Positions 44,267-52,564 of a DNA stretch of 64,000 bases are shown here, piece by piece. The notes below the pieces were generated by a model, which ran no database searches, was not told the origin of the DNA, and saw nothing but the letters and a program-made list of their open reading frames with translations. The stretch lies in contig JANQAB010000010.1 of assembly GCA_024707265.1 (NCBI GenBank), positions 828,636 through 892,635 of the forward strand. The letters are read 5' to 3'. This DNA comes from Sporocytophaga sp. GTDB taxonomy: Bacteria > Bacteroidota > Bacteroidia > Cytophagales > Cytophagaceae. The translations under genes were made by a program, and so were the position numbers. Numbering within the stretch: position 1 is the first letter of the stretch; every line of letters starts with the position of its first letter.

Positions 44267-45601
44267 ATGAATAAGAAAGTATTGCCAATACTAAAATCAG
44301 TAATCTTGTCTGGAGTTTTAGTAATAGCAGCATCTTGTAAAAAAAACAGTGATCCGGCACCAAGTTCACATGATGCTGATACCCGCATCTACCATGTTGC
44401 TCTGGCAGTAGATCCGGATGATCAGTCTTCTACCTTTTTTCAGCAAATTTCTGATTTTAGCAGCGCTGGTCCGGACATAGACTTTTCTACTGCTGGTTTC
44501 CAATTAGCGTCAACAAGAACAGCCAGACCTTATTCATCTCCTAATGGACAATATATATTTTCCTATGATTATAGCGGAGGACAAGTATATAGCTATAAAG
44601 CAAATTCAGGAGGAACAAGTAATTATACCCTTGTAGATCAGGTAAACCCAACAGCAGCAATAGGGTCAAATGTTGCAAGATTTACAAAAGTATCCAATGA
44701 TGCCTGCCTTCTTCACATAGTAAATACCAGTCCTGCTACTGCTGAAGGAGTTGTAAGAGATGACAATGGAACATTCCTTAGAATAAAAAACAAAGTTAGC
44801 TTTATTAAAATTACAACGGATCCATCTACAGGTTCTGTAAGTATGGGTTCTCCGGTAGTATATGATGATCTGTTATTAAATGCTGAAGAAGCTCAGTCAG
44901 GTGTTTACATTTCCAGAATAGACGCTCCTGTAGTAGCAAATGGAAAAGTTTATTATGGCTTCGCAAGATCTAAAAGAGATACTTCTGACCTTGGAGGTGC
45001 CAATGTTTCCAGCTATAAGCCTGCTAATGCAAGTGTATTTGTAATGGATTATCCTTCCTTTGCAAATCCTGTTGTAATTTATTCCAACAAAGCTCAGGGA
45101 AATACAAACGGCTACAGAACTCCTACTGCTCATGTTAATGAAGAAGGAGATGCTTATCAGTTAGTTTCTGTAAATGGAAAAGATACTAAAATCTTAAAAC
45201 TAAGAAATGGAAGTTTTGATGCTAATTATGAGTTTAATTTGTCTTCATTGATTGGCAAAAACACCTATGCTGATGGCTGGTTCTATGTAGGAAACGGTAT
45301 TGGTTATATTCCGTTCCTGGATACTGATCTTGGTACAACAAGTACAAACAACTACTCTCTTGCCCGTATCGATTTAAAAAACAATACTGCTGTAGTTATG
45401 AACCTTCCCGCTAACCTTTGGTTCAGACAATATCAAAACAGTGTGGTTGCAGACGGTAAGTTTGTAATGGCTGTCGTTCCTTCCGGAGCTGATGGTAACT
45501 TCTACCTGTTCGACCCATCTTCAACCTCTCCTAATGCGTTTGAAGTTGGTGCAAAAATTAAAAACCGTGGTGCAGGAACTGCTTATATCGGTGTATTCTA
45601 A
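44267..45601 (+). CDS. DUF4374-like surface lipoprotein, partner of the TonB receptor
   Basis: A 444-residue lipoprotein with lipobox VIAASC (Cys about 24) and a linker KKNSDPAPSS. The mature part is propeller-like, with repeated strands such as GQYIFSYDYSGGQVYSYKAN, SGVYISRIDAPVVANGKVYY, YADGWFYVGNGIGYIPFLD and NSVVADGKFVMAVVP. The length and the N-terminal YHVALAVDPDDQSS block fit DUF4374, whose studied member (XusB type) binds ferric siderophore at the cell surface and hands it to a TonB receptor. Family assignment is by recall of pattern, so moderate. It ends at a strong terminator. Confidence 0.7.
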   Translation: MNKKVLPILKSVILSGVLVIAASCKKNSDPAPSSHDADTRIYHVALAVDPDDQSSTFFQQISDFSSAGPDIDFSTAGFQLASTRTARPYSSPNGQYIFSYDYSGGQVYSYKANSGGTSNYTLVDQVNPTAAIGSNVARFTKVSNDACLLHIVNTSPATAEGVVRDDNGTFLRIKNKVSFIKITTDPSTGSVSMGSPVVYDDLLLNAEEAQSGVYISRIDAPVVANGKVYYGFARSKRDTSDLGGANVSSYKPANASVFVMDYPSFANPVVIYSNKAQGNTNGYRTPTAHVNEEGDAYQLVSVNGKDTKILKLRNGSFDANYEFNLSSLIGKNTYADGWFYVGNGIGYIPFLDTDLGTTSTNNYSLARIDLKNNTAVVMNLPANLWFRQYQNSVVADGKFVMAVVPSGADGNFYLFDPSSTSPNAFEVGAKIKNRGAGTAYIGVF

Positions 45602-45623
45602 TCATTTTTAATTCCAAACTTAT

Positions 45624-45660
45624 AAGACCATATTTTAATCAAATATGGTCTTATTTTTTT
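45624..45660 (+). terminator. intrinsic terminator of the TonB receptor/lipoprotein operon
   Basis: The perfect 12-bp stem AAGACCATATTT/AAATATGGTCTT, with a 5-nt loop, is followed by A and seven T's, 22 nt after the stop. Confidence 0.9.
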
Positions 45661-45758
45661 AAGTGCCCCTCCCCTCCTGACCTTTGAAACAACTAATCAT
45701 TTTTACAAACAGCATTTTTAAGCACATCACAAAAATATTTATTTCAGTTCAAAAAAGC

Positions 45759-46064
45759 CTACCACATTCCCGCATTCACCTTGCTCTGCTGCTGCCAGTG
45801 AAGTGAGAATACATAATTGACAAGTTGGCCATTTAAATCAGATATAATTTCGTTTTCGTATTTATCTTTATACAGATCCCAAAAATTTATCGCAGGAATA
45901 TTATTTGTTTCTTTTTTAAAATATTCCTTGGGTACTACAAACGGAATCCTCCCATATACTTTAAAACAGGTTTCCTGAGGGAGATTATAATTTAATACTG
46001 GAGCTTGCCCGTCTCCTAACCTGATAAACGGATCTTTGTTGAGGCAACTAAGTGGTTCTATCAT
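45759..46064 (-). CDS. small hypothetical protein
   Basis: A 101-residue frame starting MIEPLSCLNKDPFIRLGDGQ, without signal peptide or membrane segment. It has a plausible coding look (Pro/Tyr/Phe mix, no low complexity): CFKVYGRIPFVVPKEYFKKE, then INFWDLYKDKYENEIISDLN. I recognise no family. It lies alone between two convergent or distant genes; no ribosome-binding site stands out. Confidence 0.5.
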   Translation of the reverse strand: MIEPLSCLNKDPFIRLGDGQAPVLNYNLPQETCFKVYGRIPFVVPKEYFKKETNNIPAINFWDLYKDKYENEIISDLNGQLVNYVFSLHWQQQSKVNAGMW

Positions 46065-46727
46065 AGTTATTGAAGGTTAATCAATATATAAAACTTAATT
46101 GAAAAATTGTTTAATTCATGTGATAACGATTAATGTTCTCTGGTTGCTATAGACCTTCATTCAACAAAAGGAATCTTTATTTTGTCATGCTTGACTTATA
46201 AAGCAAATAAGCTTTCAAAATGAATAAAATTAAACTATCTGGCAATGGTAGTTTAAATGAGAAAATACTTTTATGAATATTTGATCATTCGCAGTGGTTT
46301 ACTAAAATTGCCTTGGTGCGCCCCCTACAGGGTCGTGTGTTATATATCTGTTTTTATCTATAAACATTTGACCTCTTCGAGGTCAGGACTTTTCTCAGAC
46401 TTTCATTCCTTTGCTGTAATAATAGAAATCTCGCATGTCACCTGACCATGATCCTCACCTTTATGAATCTTTATATAAGTTGGCCTAGATACGGAAACCC
46501 AATAATTCATCCTATATTTTTTTTTTATTACATGAGGCTACGTTTTCAATTTTAATCCAGTCTTATAATAAAGGAATCTAACTATTGCAAAAATCATCCG
46601 GTAAAAATCAGCAAACAGCTTGCTTCACTTGATTTCGCCTCATTGCATACTCTTGTATGCAGAGGACAGCATAGTATCCAAAGGAAAGATTATGATTAAC
46701 TAAATACAGGTGTTATGATTAAAATGA
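46065..46727. other. gene-poor region with a possible dispersed intergenic repeat
   Basis: About 46314-46386 contains GCGCCCCCTACAGGGTCG, then ATAAACATTTGACCTC and the palindrome GACCTCTTCGAGGTC (46370-46384). This order resembles degenerate intergenic repeats I have seen in Bacteroidota genomes, but only one copy is in the window. A 62-residue open frame through it is probably chance. The remainder is plain A/T-rich sequence. Confidence 0.35.
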
Positions 46728-46752
46728 GCTCATTGGTCATAGATCAATGAGC
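46728..46752. terminator. intrinsic terminator downstream of the dioxygenase-like gene
   Basis: The stem GCTCATTG/CAATGAGC (46728-46735 with 46745-46752) has A's on its left and T's on its right, 59 nt past the minus-strand stop at 46811. It could act in either direction. Confidence 0.65.
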
Positions 46753-46810
46753 TTTTTATTTTTGTTAAAAAAAATAGCTGTAATTAAATGTATTGGCGAT
46801 GTAAACTTTA

Positions 46811-48040
46811 TTACACATCCTGATGGTCAATTTTTTCTTTTATAGTTTCCTGTATCCTTTTTTCCATGTCTTCATCAAACTGCTTGATGGCTTCCAATGA
46901 ATTTTGCACTGATAGTCCTGTTGTAGTGATACTTTTAGAAGTTCCATCTCCCTTTATATATGCCTTGCCTCGTTGTTTGTGGCTGACCCTGTAACTTTCA
47001 AGCGCATCTATGCATAGATTATACTTTTCATTCAAAGTCAGATCATTTATCTTTTTCAAATAAGACTTTAGATTATTTCTGTAAGGCTCAAGAGCTCCCA
47101 GGAAATCCCGGCTATGTTTTGGGAAATATTTTCTGGATCCCATCATGGCCTTTCCCATCGTGGATTCCATTTCCAATCCCAATACCAGATCCATCAGCTG
47201 AATACTTCCAATCTGCAAACCGCTTACTCCTTCCAGAAGACTTTGGCTTTGAGTATCCCTGAGGCCCCAGATGAAAGATGGTTGAATATACTCTCGCCAT
47301 TGAGCCATATTAAGTTTCTGCCCTCTTACTTCACGGTTAAAAACAGTGGTTATTCCAACGATGCTTTCATGGAGTAATTCAAGTGCTTTCCCCAGCACCT
47401 CCTTATCATTTTCTGTGATTGCATTCAGCACTTGTATACAGGCTTTGTTAGCAGTAGTACCAACCAATTCTGTCATAATAAATATTTTGATCCAGTGCTC
47501 TAATTGGCCTTGAAATTCTTTGCAAACCCAATTATGAGCTAAAGAAAGATCCTGAAAGGTTATTTTATCTATCTGAAGATTTGTTCCGGGAGCTTGTCCT
47601 TTTACCTGAAAATTCATGAGCATAATACTCCATAAAGTACCGCAATGAGGATGGTCTAACCTGTCAGCAACATAACTTAAAGGTTTCCATAGCTGATCGG
47701 GGAAACTCATGTTTTGCTTCAAAAACTCTTCAGGCTCAGGAGGAAGATAGTCCCATCTATAGCAATGAGCCAGCATTGTTAATACAGAAAGAAGCTTTTC
47801 CTGTTCCCAATAATCCAAAGCATCTATCTGTTTGTTATCATAAGATACATCTGAAAGAGCATTGTAAAGGAAACTTCTGACTCCTCCCTGATCTTTGCTA
47901 TTCCACAGGTGCACGTTATTCAGCAAATCAACATATATATTAAAGGGTTCTGGTAATTGCGTATGTGGCACCTTTAGAGGCATGAAACTTGGATGATTTA
48001 GGAATAGCTGAATCCGATCATTAACCACAAAGGGAGGCAT
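46811..48040 (-). CDS. indoleamine 2,3-dioxygenase-family haem protein
   Basis: A 409-residue soluble helical protein. Its C-terminal half follows the indoleamine 2,3-dioxygenase pattern: SLLEGVSGLQIGSIQLMDLV, SRKYFPKHSRDFLGALEPYR, then LCIDALESYRVSHKQRGKAY, with the expected proximal haem ligand His at about residue 354. GDGTSKSITTTGLSVQNSLE matches the Gly-Thr-Gly-Gly loop region of IDO only partly (G-x-T...TTG). Family enzymes open the indole ring of tryptophan with O2; bacterial relatives include PrnB-like proteins acting in secondary metabolism. Substrate is therefore uncertain. It is a single gene with no kynurenine-pathway neighbours. Confidence 0.7.
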   Translation of the reverse strand: MPPFVVNDRIQLFLNHPSFMPLKVPHTQLPEPFNIYVDLLNNVHLWNSKDQGGVRSFLYNALSDVSYDNKQIDALDYWEQEKLLSVLTMLAHCYRWDYLPPEPEEFLKQNMSFPDQLWKPLSYVADRLDHPHCGTLWSIMLMNFQVKGQAPGTNLQIDKITFQDLSLAHNWVCKEFQGQLEHWIKIFIMTELVGTTANKACIQVLNAITENDKEVLGKALELLHESIVGITTVFNREVRGQKLNMAQWREYIQPSFIWGLRDTQSQSLLEGVSGLQIGSIQLMDLVLGLEMESTMGKAMMGSRKYFPKHSRDFLGALEPYRNNLKSYLKKINDLTLNEKYNLCIDALESYRVSHKQRGKAYIKGDGTSKSITTTGLSVQNSLEAIKQFDEDMEKRIQETIKEKIDHQDV

Positions 48041-48420
48041 AATCTATACTTTTAGTCTAACAGAAGTCAATATAGACAATGCTATCTTTATAAGACTGAT
48101 CACTTTGTGAATGGAGCATTAAAGTATGTGAAAGTAGGTTTTGGATTATTAACATTATAAACCAATCCGGAGAAATTGCTTTAGATGGAAGTACTCTACA
48201 TTGGGAAAGCATTGGTATTTACCTTAAATCCGGCATTCCTGGGGAATGATTGATATAACCCACTGACTATAAAAAACTTGTCTGACACCTTCTTTTCCGA
48301 TGCAACCCCTTGGTGGTATAGTACACAATATGGCAAGATCCTATTATTCTCTTTTATTACTTTTATTGTCCCATCAGCTATTGGTTAAATGACTATACCT
48401 GTTTCAATAAAGGCATATTA
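48041..48420. other. 380-bp divergent intergenic region
   Basis: It separates the minus-strand dioxygenase-like gene from the plus-strand sulfatase pair and should hold both promoters. No coding signal or recognised operator was seen. Confidence 0.4.
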
Positions 48421-49921
48421 ATGAGAAAAAATCTGATTTTAAGTTTTTTAATTCTATTTCAAAGCTCTTTCCTGTTTGCACAAAAGCCCAATGTAGTAAT
48501 CATTTATGCTGATGATGTTGGCTACGGAGACTTTCATTGTTATTATCCTGATAACCAATTGAAAACTCCGAATGTGGACAAGCTTGCAAAAGAAGGTCTT
48601 CTTTTTTACCAGAGCTTATACTACTGCAGCTACATGTACTCCATCCAGATATTCCTTGCTTACAGGCGAATATCCATGGCGAAAGACAGGAATAAAAGTA
48701 TTGGCAGGAGATGCAACGGCTCTTATAAAATCCGGCAGACCAACCATTGCATCTGTATTCAGAAATGCCGGCTATGAAACTGCTGTAGTAGGAAAGTGGC
48801 ACCTGGGATTAGGAGACTCTCTGGCACCTGACTGGAATAGCACTATCAAAGAATCTCCTAATGATATCGGATTTAAATATTCCTTTATCATGGCTGCTAC
48901 AGGAGACAGGGTCCCTACAGTCTATGTTGAAAACAGCAAAGTAGTGAACCTGGATCCAGTTGATCCTATAACAGTAAACTATAAAAACAAAATTGGAAAT
49001 GACCCTATTGGTCGGGAACATCCTGAACTGTTGAAGGTAAAACATTCACACGGCCATGACTTTACAATCGTCAATGGCGTAGGGAGAATCGGTTACATGT
49101 CAGGTGGAAATAAAGCAAGATGGGTGGATGAAGACATGGCCGATACCTTTACCAACAAGGCGGTTGGATTTATAGAAACAAACAAGGACAAACCTTTTTT
49201 CCTTTATTTTGCCACACATGATGTACATGTTCCAAGAGTGCCACATCCAAGGTTTGCAGGAAAAAGCGGATTAGGAGCCAGAGGAGATGCCTTGCTTGAA
49301 TTTGACTGGGCTGTAGGAGAAATATTGCAAGCGCTCGAAAAAAATGGACTGACCAAAAATACGCTGGTAATTTTAAGCAGTGATAATGGCCCTGTGCTCG
49401 ACGACGGATACCAGGATCAGGCTGTTGAACTATTGGGAGACCATCATCCTGCAGGAGCTCTCAGAGGAGGCAAATACAGCATCTTTGAAGCAGGCACCCG
49501 GGTTCCTTTTATCGTCAGATATCCTGCTAAAGTAAAACCGGGCGTAAGCAATGCCCTGATAAGTCAGGTAGATTTAATAGCAAGCTTAAGTACTTTAATT
49601 GGACAAAGCCCTCCGAAAGAAGCTGTAGATAGTCAGAATCAGCTGAATACACTCCTTGGTAAAGATAAAACAGGAAGAAATGAATTGGTCACCAACACTC
49701 AATCCGGAGGCGCTTTTGCCATTGTAGAAGAAAGGTGGAAATACATCTCTCCTTCCGATGGACAAGCAAAATCAAGGACAACAGTAGAACTTGGTAATAG
49801 TCCGGCTCCACAGCTGTATGATTTGAAGCTTGATGCAGGTGAAAAGAACAATCTGGCAGAAAAAGAAACAGAAGTTGTAAATAGACTTGAAAGACGATTA
49901 GAGGAGATCAGAAATAAATAG
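48421..49921 (+). pseudogene. exported formylglycine sulfatase, frame broken at one homopolymer
   Basis: Signal peptide (FQSSFLFAQKPN) then sulfatase motifs: YADDVGYGDF (metal Asp pair), TAATCTPSRYSLLTG (C-x-P-S-R, the Cys converted to formylglycine), AVVGKWHLGLGDS, THDVHVPR and ILSSDNGPVLDDG. The first 60 residues and the rest are in different frames. With five instead of six T's at 48602-48607 the protein reads KEGLLFTRAYTTAATCTPSR and runs to 49921, about 499 residues. It should remove sulfate esters from polysaccharides or glycans in the periplasm or outside, and needs an anaerobic- or FGE-type maturase encoded elsewhere. The next sulfatase starts 8 nt downstream, so they form an operon. 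Confidence 0.85.
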
Positions 49922-49929
49922 TTTAACAA

Positions 49930-51441
49930 ATGAAAAAATACATAATCCTATTAGGCTTACTTTTATGCCATCAGCTTTCAGCACAGCAAAAACCGAACAT
50001 CGTTTACATACTTGCTGATGACTTAGGTTATGGTGACATTGGAGTTAATGGTCAAAAAATTATTGAGACTCCCAATATAGATGCTTTGGCAAAAACCGGA
50101 ATCAATCTGAAACAGCATTATTCAGGAGCCCCTGTCTGTGCACCTTCACGCTGTGCCTTGCTTACGGGTAAACACATGGGACATGCGTACATCAGAGGCA
50201 ATGACGAATGGGGAGAAAGAGGCGATGTATGGAGTCTGAAAGCCATGAATGAAAATCCTAAACTCGAAGGACAAAGACCTATGCCTGACAGCATTATTAC
50301 TATTGCGGAGGTGTTGAAGAGTAAGGGCTATACAACTGCATTGATAGGTAAATGGGGCCTTGGAGCACCTTATACCGAAAGCATTCCTAATAAGCAGGGA
50401 TTTGATTTTTTCTTCGGATATAATTGTCAACGCCAGGCTCATACCTTGTATCCTACCCATCTTTGGAAGAATGAAGAAATCTTTCCCCTTCGTAATAGGT
50501 TTGTAGACTACCATTTAAACCTGGATTCACTTGCAGATCCATATGAGAAAGCATCTTATGCCAATTATGAACTTATTGATTACGCCCCCGAAGTGATGCA
50601 TAAGGAAGCACTTGCATTTCTCAATACCAAACACAAGAGACCTTTTTTCCTTTATTATGCTTCAGTAATTCCACATGTACCTCTTCAGGCATTATCCAGA
50701 TGGGTAGAATATTATGAGAAAAAAATAGGTAAAGAAGAGCCCTATTATAACGGCAAATATTATCCTAACCGCACTCCTAAAGCAACCCGTGCTGCTATGA
50801 TATCTTATCTGGATGAACAAGTGGGAGATCTTGTAAAAACATTAAAAGCAACAGGACAATATCAAAACACGCTGATCATTTTCACAAGTGATAATGGTGC
50901 TACATTTAGTGGAGGTGCCGACGTGGCCTATTTCAATTCAGCCGGTCTCTCTCCTGAGGAAGAGGGCAGATTAAAAGGATCTGTTTACGAAGGTGGAATT
51001 AAAGTACCTTTTATAGCCTCCTGGCCGGGCAAAATCAAAGCAGGAACAGAGAGCAATCATATCAGCGCATTTTACGATTTTTATCCAACGGTACTAGACA
51101 TTGTTGGTGAAAAAGAAAATACCAGCGATGGCATCAGTTATCTTCCTGCACTACTAGGAAAACAACAAACACCACATAAATATTTGTATTGGGAATTCCC
51201 TGAACGCAACGGACAACAGGCTATTCGATATGGTAAATGGAAAGCTATAAGAGAAAACCTGAAAGATGGAAATCTGCATACCTCTCTGTATGACCTTGAA
51301 AAGGATCCTCAGGAAACAAAGGATGTGTCAGCACAATTTCCTGATGTGGTGAAGCAGATAGAGCAATACTTCAAAGAAAGTCATCAACAGCCAGAGATCA
51401 AGAGATTCAGATTAAAAGTGTTGGGGGATGATCTGGAGTAG
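49930..51441 (+). CDS. exported arylsulfatase (formylglycine type)
   Basis: A 503-residue intact sulfatase: signal peptide (LLLCHQLSAQQKPN), metal site ILADDLGYGDIG, activation motif GAPVCAPSRCALLTG (Cys about residue 71), ALIGKWGLGAPY, SVIPHVPLQA, FTSDNGATFSGG and KVPFIASWPGKIK. The C-terminal subdomain KYLYWEFPERNGQQAIRYGK, then TSLYDLEKDPQETKDVS, is typical of family S1 arylsulfatases. It differs clearly from its upstream neighbour, so the two probably act on different sulfated positions. It is the second gene of the operon. Confidence 0.93.
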   Translation: MKKYIILLGLLLCHQLSAQQKPNIVYILADDLGYGDIGVNGQKIIETPNIDALAKTGINLKQHYSGAPVCAPSRCALLTGKHMGHAYIRGNDEWGERGDVWSLKAMNENPKLEGQRPMPDSIITIAEVLKSKGYTTALIGKWGLGAPYTESIPNKQGFDFFFGYNCQRQAHTLYPTHLWKNEEIFPLRNRFVDYHLNLDSLADPYEKASYANYELIDYAPEVMHKEALAFLNTKHKRPFFLYYASVIPHVPLQALSRWVEYYEKKIGKEEPYYNGKYYPNRTPKATRAAMISYLDEQVGDLVKTLKATGQYQNTLIIFTSDNGATFSGGADVAYFNSAGLSPEEEGRLKGSVYEGGIKVPFIASWPGKIKAGTESNHISAFYDFYPTVLDIVGEKENTSDGISYLPALLGKQQTPHKYLYWEFPERNGQQAIRYGKWKAIRENLKDGNLHTSLYDLEKDPQETKDVSAQFPDVVKQIEQYFKESHQQPEIKRFRLKVLGDDLE

Positions 51442-51493
51442 AGATGAGATGCGGGAATCAGAAGTAAACAAAAAAACTATATAATAACAACCG

Positions 51494-51526
51494 GAAAGAC
51501 TGTCTTTTTTAATAAGGGGGTCTTTC
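51494..51526 (+). terminator. probable terminator of the sulfatase operon
   Basis: GAAAGAC (51494-51500) pairs with GTCTTTC (51520-51526), with an internal T-rich loop, 53 nt after the stop. The T-tract after it is interrupted, so termination is likely but not certain. Confidence 0.5.
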
Positions 51527-51541
51527 TTATTTCCATCACTT

Positions 51542-51578
51542 TAATTGATGCCATCACTTTAAGTGATGGCATCAATTA
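51542..51578. repeat. 37-bp perfect palindrome
   Basis: Two 18-nt arms (51542-51559 and 51561-51578) around a single central T, built from TGATGCCATCACTT and its complement. CCATCACTTTA also occurs as a direct repeat just to the left (51533-51543 and 51551-51561). It lacks a T-tract, so it is not a standard terminator; a protein-binding site or cruciform-prone repeat is possible. Confidence 0.75.
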
Positions 51579-51688
51579 GTTCAATAGACTGCAATTGGCG
51601 GATACTTTAATAGAAAAATTTATTAAATTGAGAAAAAAGAAATACTCGTCTTTTGCGAATATTCAAATGCTGAACAACAGTATAAAAA

Positions 51689-52027
51689 ATGATTAAATCT
51701 CATCTTGAAAAATTAAAATCAGAATTAGCGAAATCTAAGTGGATTATTCATACCGACACATCCACAAATGAACTTGTGGATAACTGGAAAATTTCAAAAC
51801 CAAATGGGGATTGTCTGTTAACAATACGTTTCACCATTTTCGGAAATGGTACATATGGTAATTGGAAAGGAAATGAAACTATGGATAATGCATCTGGATG
51901 CTCAGTCTTAGAACATCCTGAAATTGATTTATATTTTGGAAAATACTCAGGTAAATTTCAAAAAGACCTGCCTGTATTTATTTCACAAATGGATGCATTA
52001 GAAAAAAAACGAAATGAACTAAAATAA
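51689..52027 (+). CDS. small cytoplasmic protein of unknown function
   Basis: A 112-residue protein with no signal peptide. N-terminal helix (IKSHLEKLKSELAKSKWIIH), a beta-rich middle (NGDCLLTIRFTIFGNGTYGN) and a C-terminal helix (DLPVFISQMDALEKKRNELK). The size, acidic/aromatic content and location beside a toxin locus would suit an orphan immunity protein, but it is on the opposite strand and I recognise no family. The frame looks genuinely coding. Confidence 0.55.
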   Translation: MIKSHLEKLKSELAKSKWIIHTDTSTNELVDNWKISKPNGDCLLTIRFTIFGNGTYGNWKGNETMDNASGCSVLEHPEIDLYFGKYSGKFQKDLPVFISQMDALEKKRNELK

Positions 52028-52090
52028 TTCGTCGGCAGTTAACCTTTCTTGAATCACCTGGAACTATTTTAATCTCCCAAACTTGAAAGT

Positions 52091-52564
52091 TTAATTATAT
52101 GACTCAAATCTATACTTCCGTTTGAGCATATTTAGATATTGTGATTTTAATAGCGAATCAGGTTCATTTATCACCTCAATTTTTACTTTGTCATTAAGGG
52201 ATTCAGAATGATACGGAATAGTAATTTCCGTTTTAATTCCTAAATGATGTCTTAGTATGATCGTATCATCACTTATGTCATAAATCCAAGGGTGGCTATA
52301 TACCTCCAAATTAGGGCTGCTAACACAAATCCTGGTAAACTTATTTTCATCAATCATTAAGTCATAACAAGTATTTACTGAACGCCTATCTTCTTCGCTT
52401 AAAAACCATCCCTCAGAGTTGTAAAGATTCAATCTTAACTCAGCAACATGGCCATTAATTTCCCGCTTATCAATTCCCCAAAATGTATACATCCTATACC
52501 CTCCTATTAAGAATAGAGATAAGATTATTACCACAATAAGAATGTTTTTTTTAGCTGAGGTCAT
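52091..52564 (-). CDS. membrane-anchored candidate immunity protein of the first toxin-like protein
   Basis: A 157-residue protein with one N-terminal membrane anchor (NILIVVIILSLFLIGGYRMY, about residues 7-26) and a periplasmic-facing domain with strands such as FTRICVSSPNLEVYSHPWIY and DDTIILRHHLGIKTEITIPY. Its ATG overlaps the stop codon of the 1777-residue protein by 4 nt (ATGA), implying coupled synthesis. A small, unrelated gene directly behind a variable C-terminal domain is the usual position of an immunity gene. An anchored periplasmic form predicts that the toxin tip acts in the envelope. The immunity role is inferred from position only. Confidence 0.55.
   Translation of the reverse strand: MTSAKKNILIVVIILSLFLIGGYRMYTFWGIDKREINGHVAELRLNLYNSEGWFLSEEDRRSVNTCYDLMIDENKFTRICVSSPNLEVYSHPWIYDISDDTIILRHHLGIKTEITIPYHSESLNDKVKIEVINEPDSLLKSQYLNMLKRKYRFESYN

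Noticed and set aside
46257..46445. A 62-residue frame in the 46-kb gap
   Set aside because: It runs through a repeat-like, palindrome-bearing sequence and has no coding character.
51689..52027. Immunity gene for the toxin locus
   Set aside because: It is on the opposite strand, convergent with the locus, and has no overlap or coupling with a toxin-like gene.
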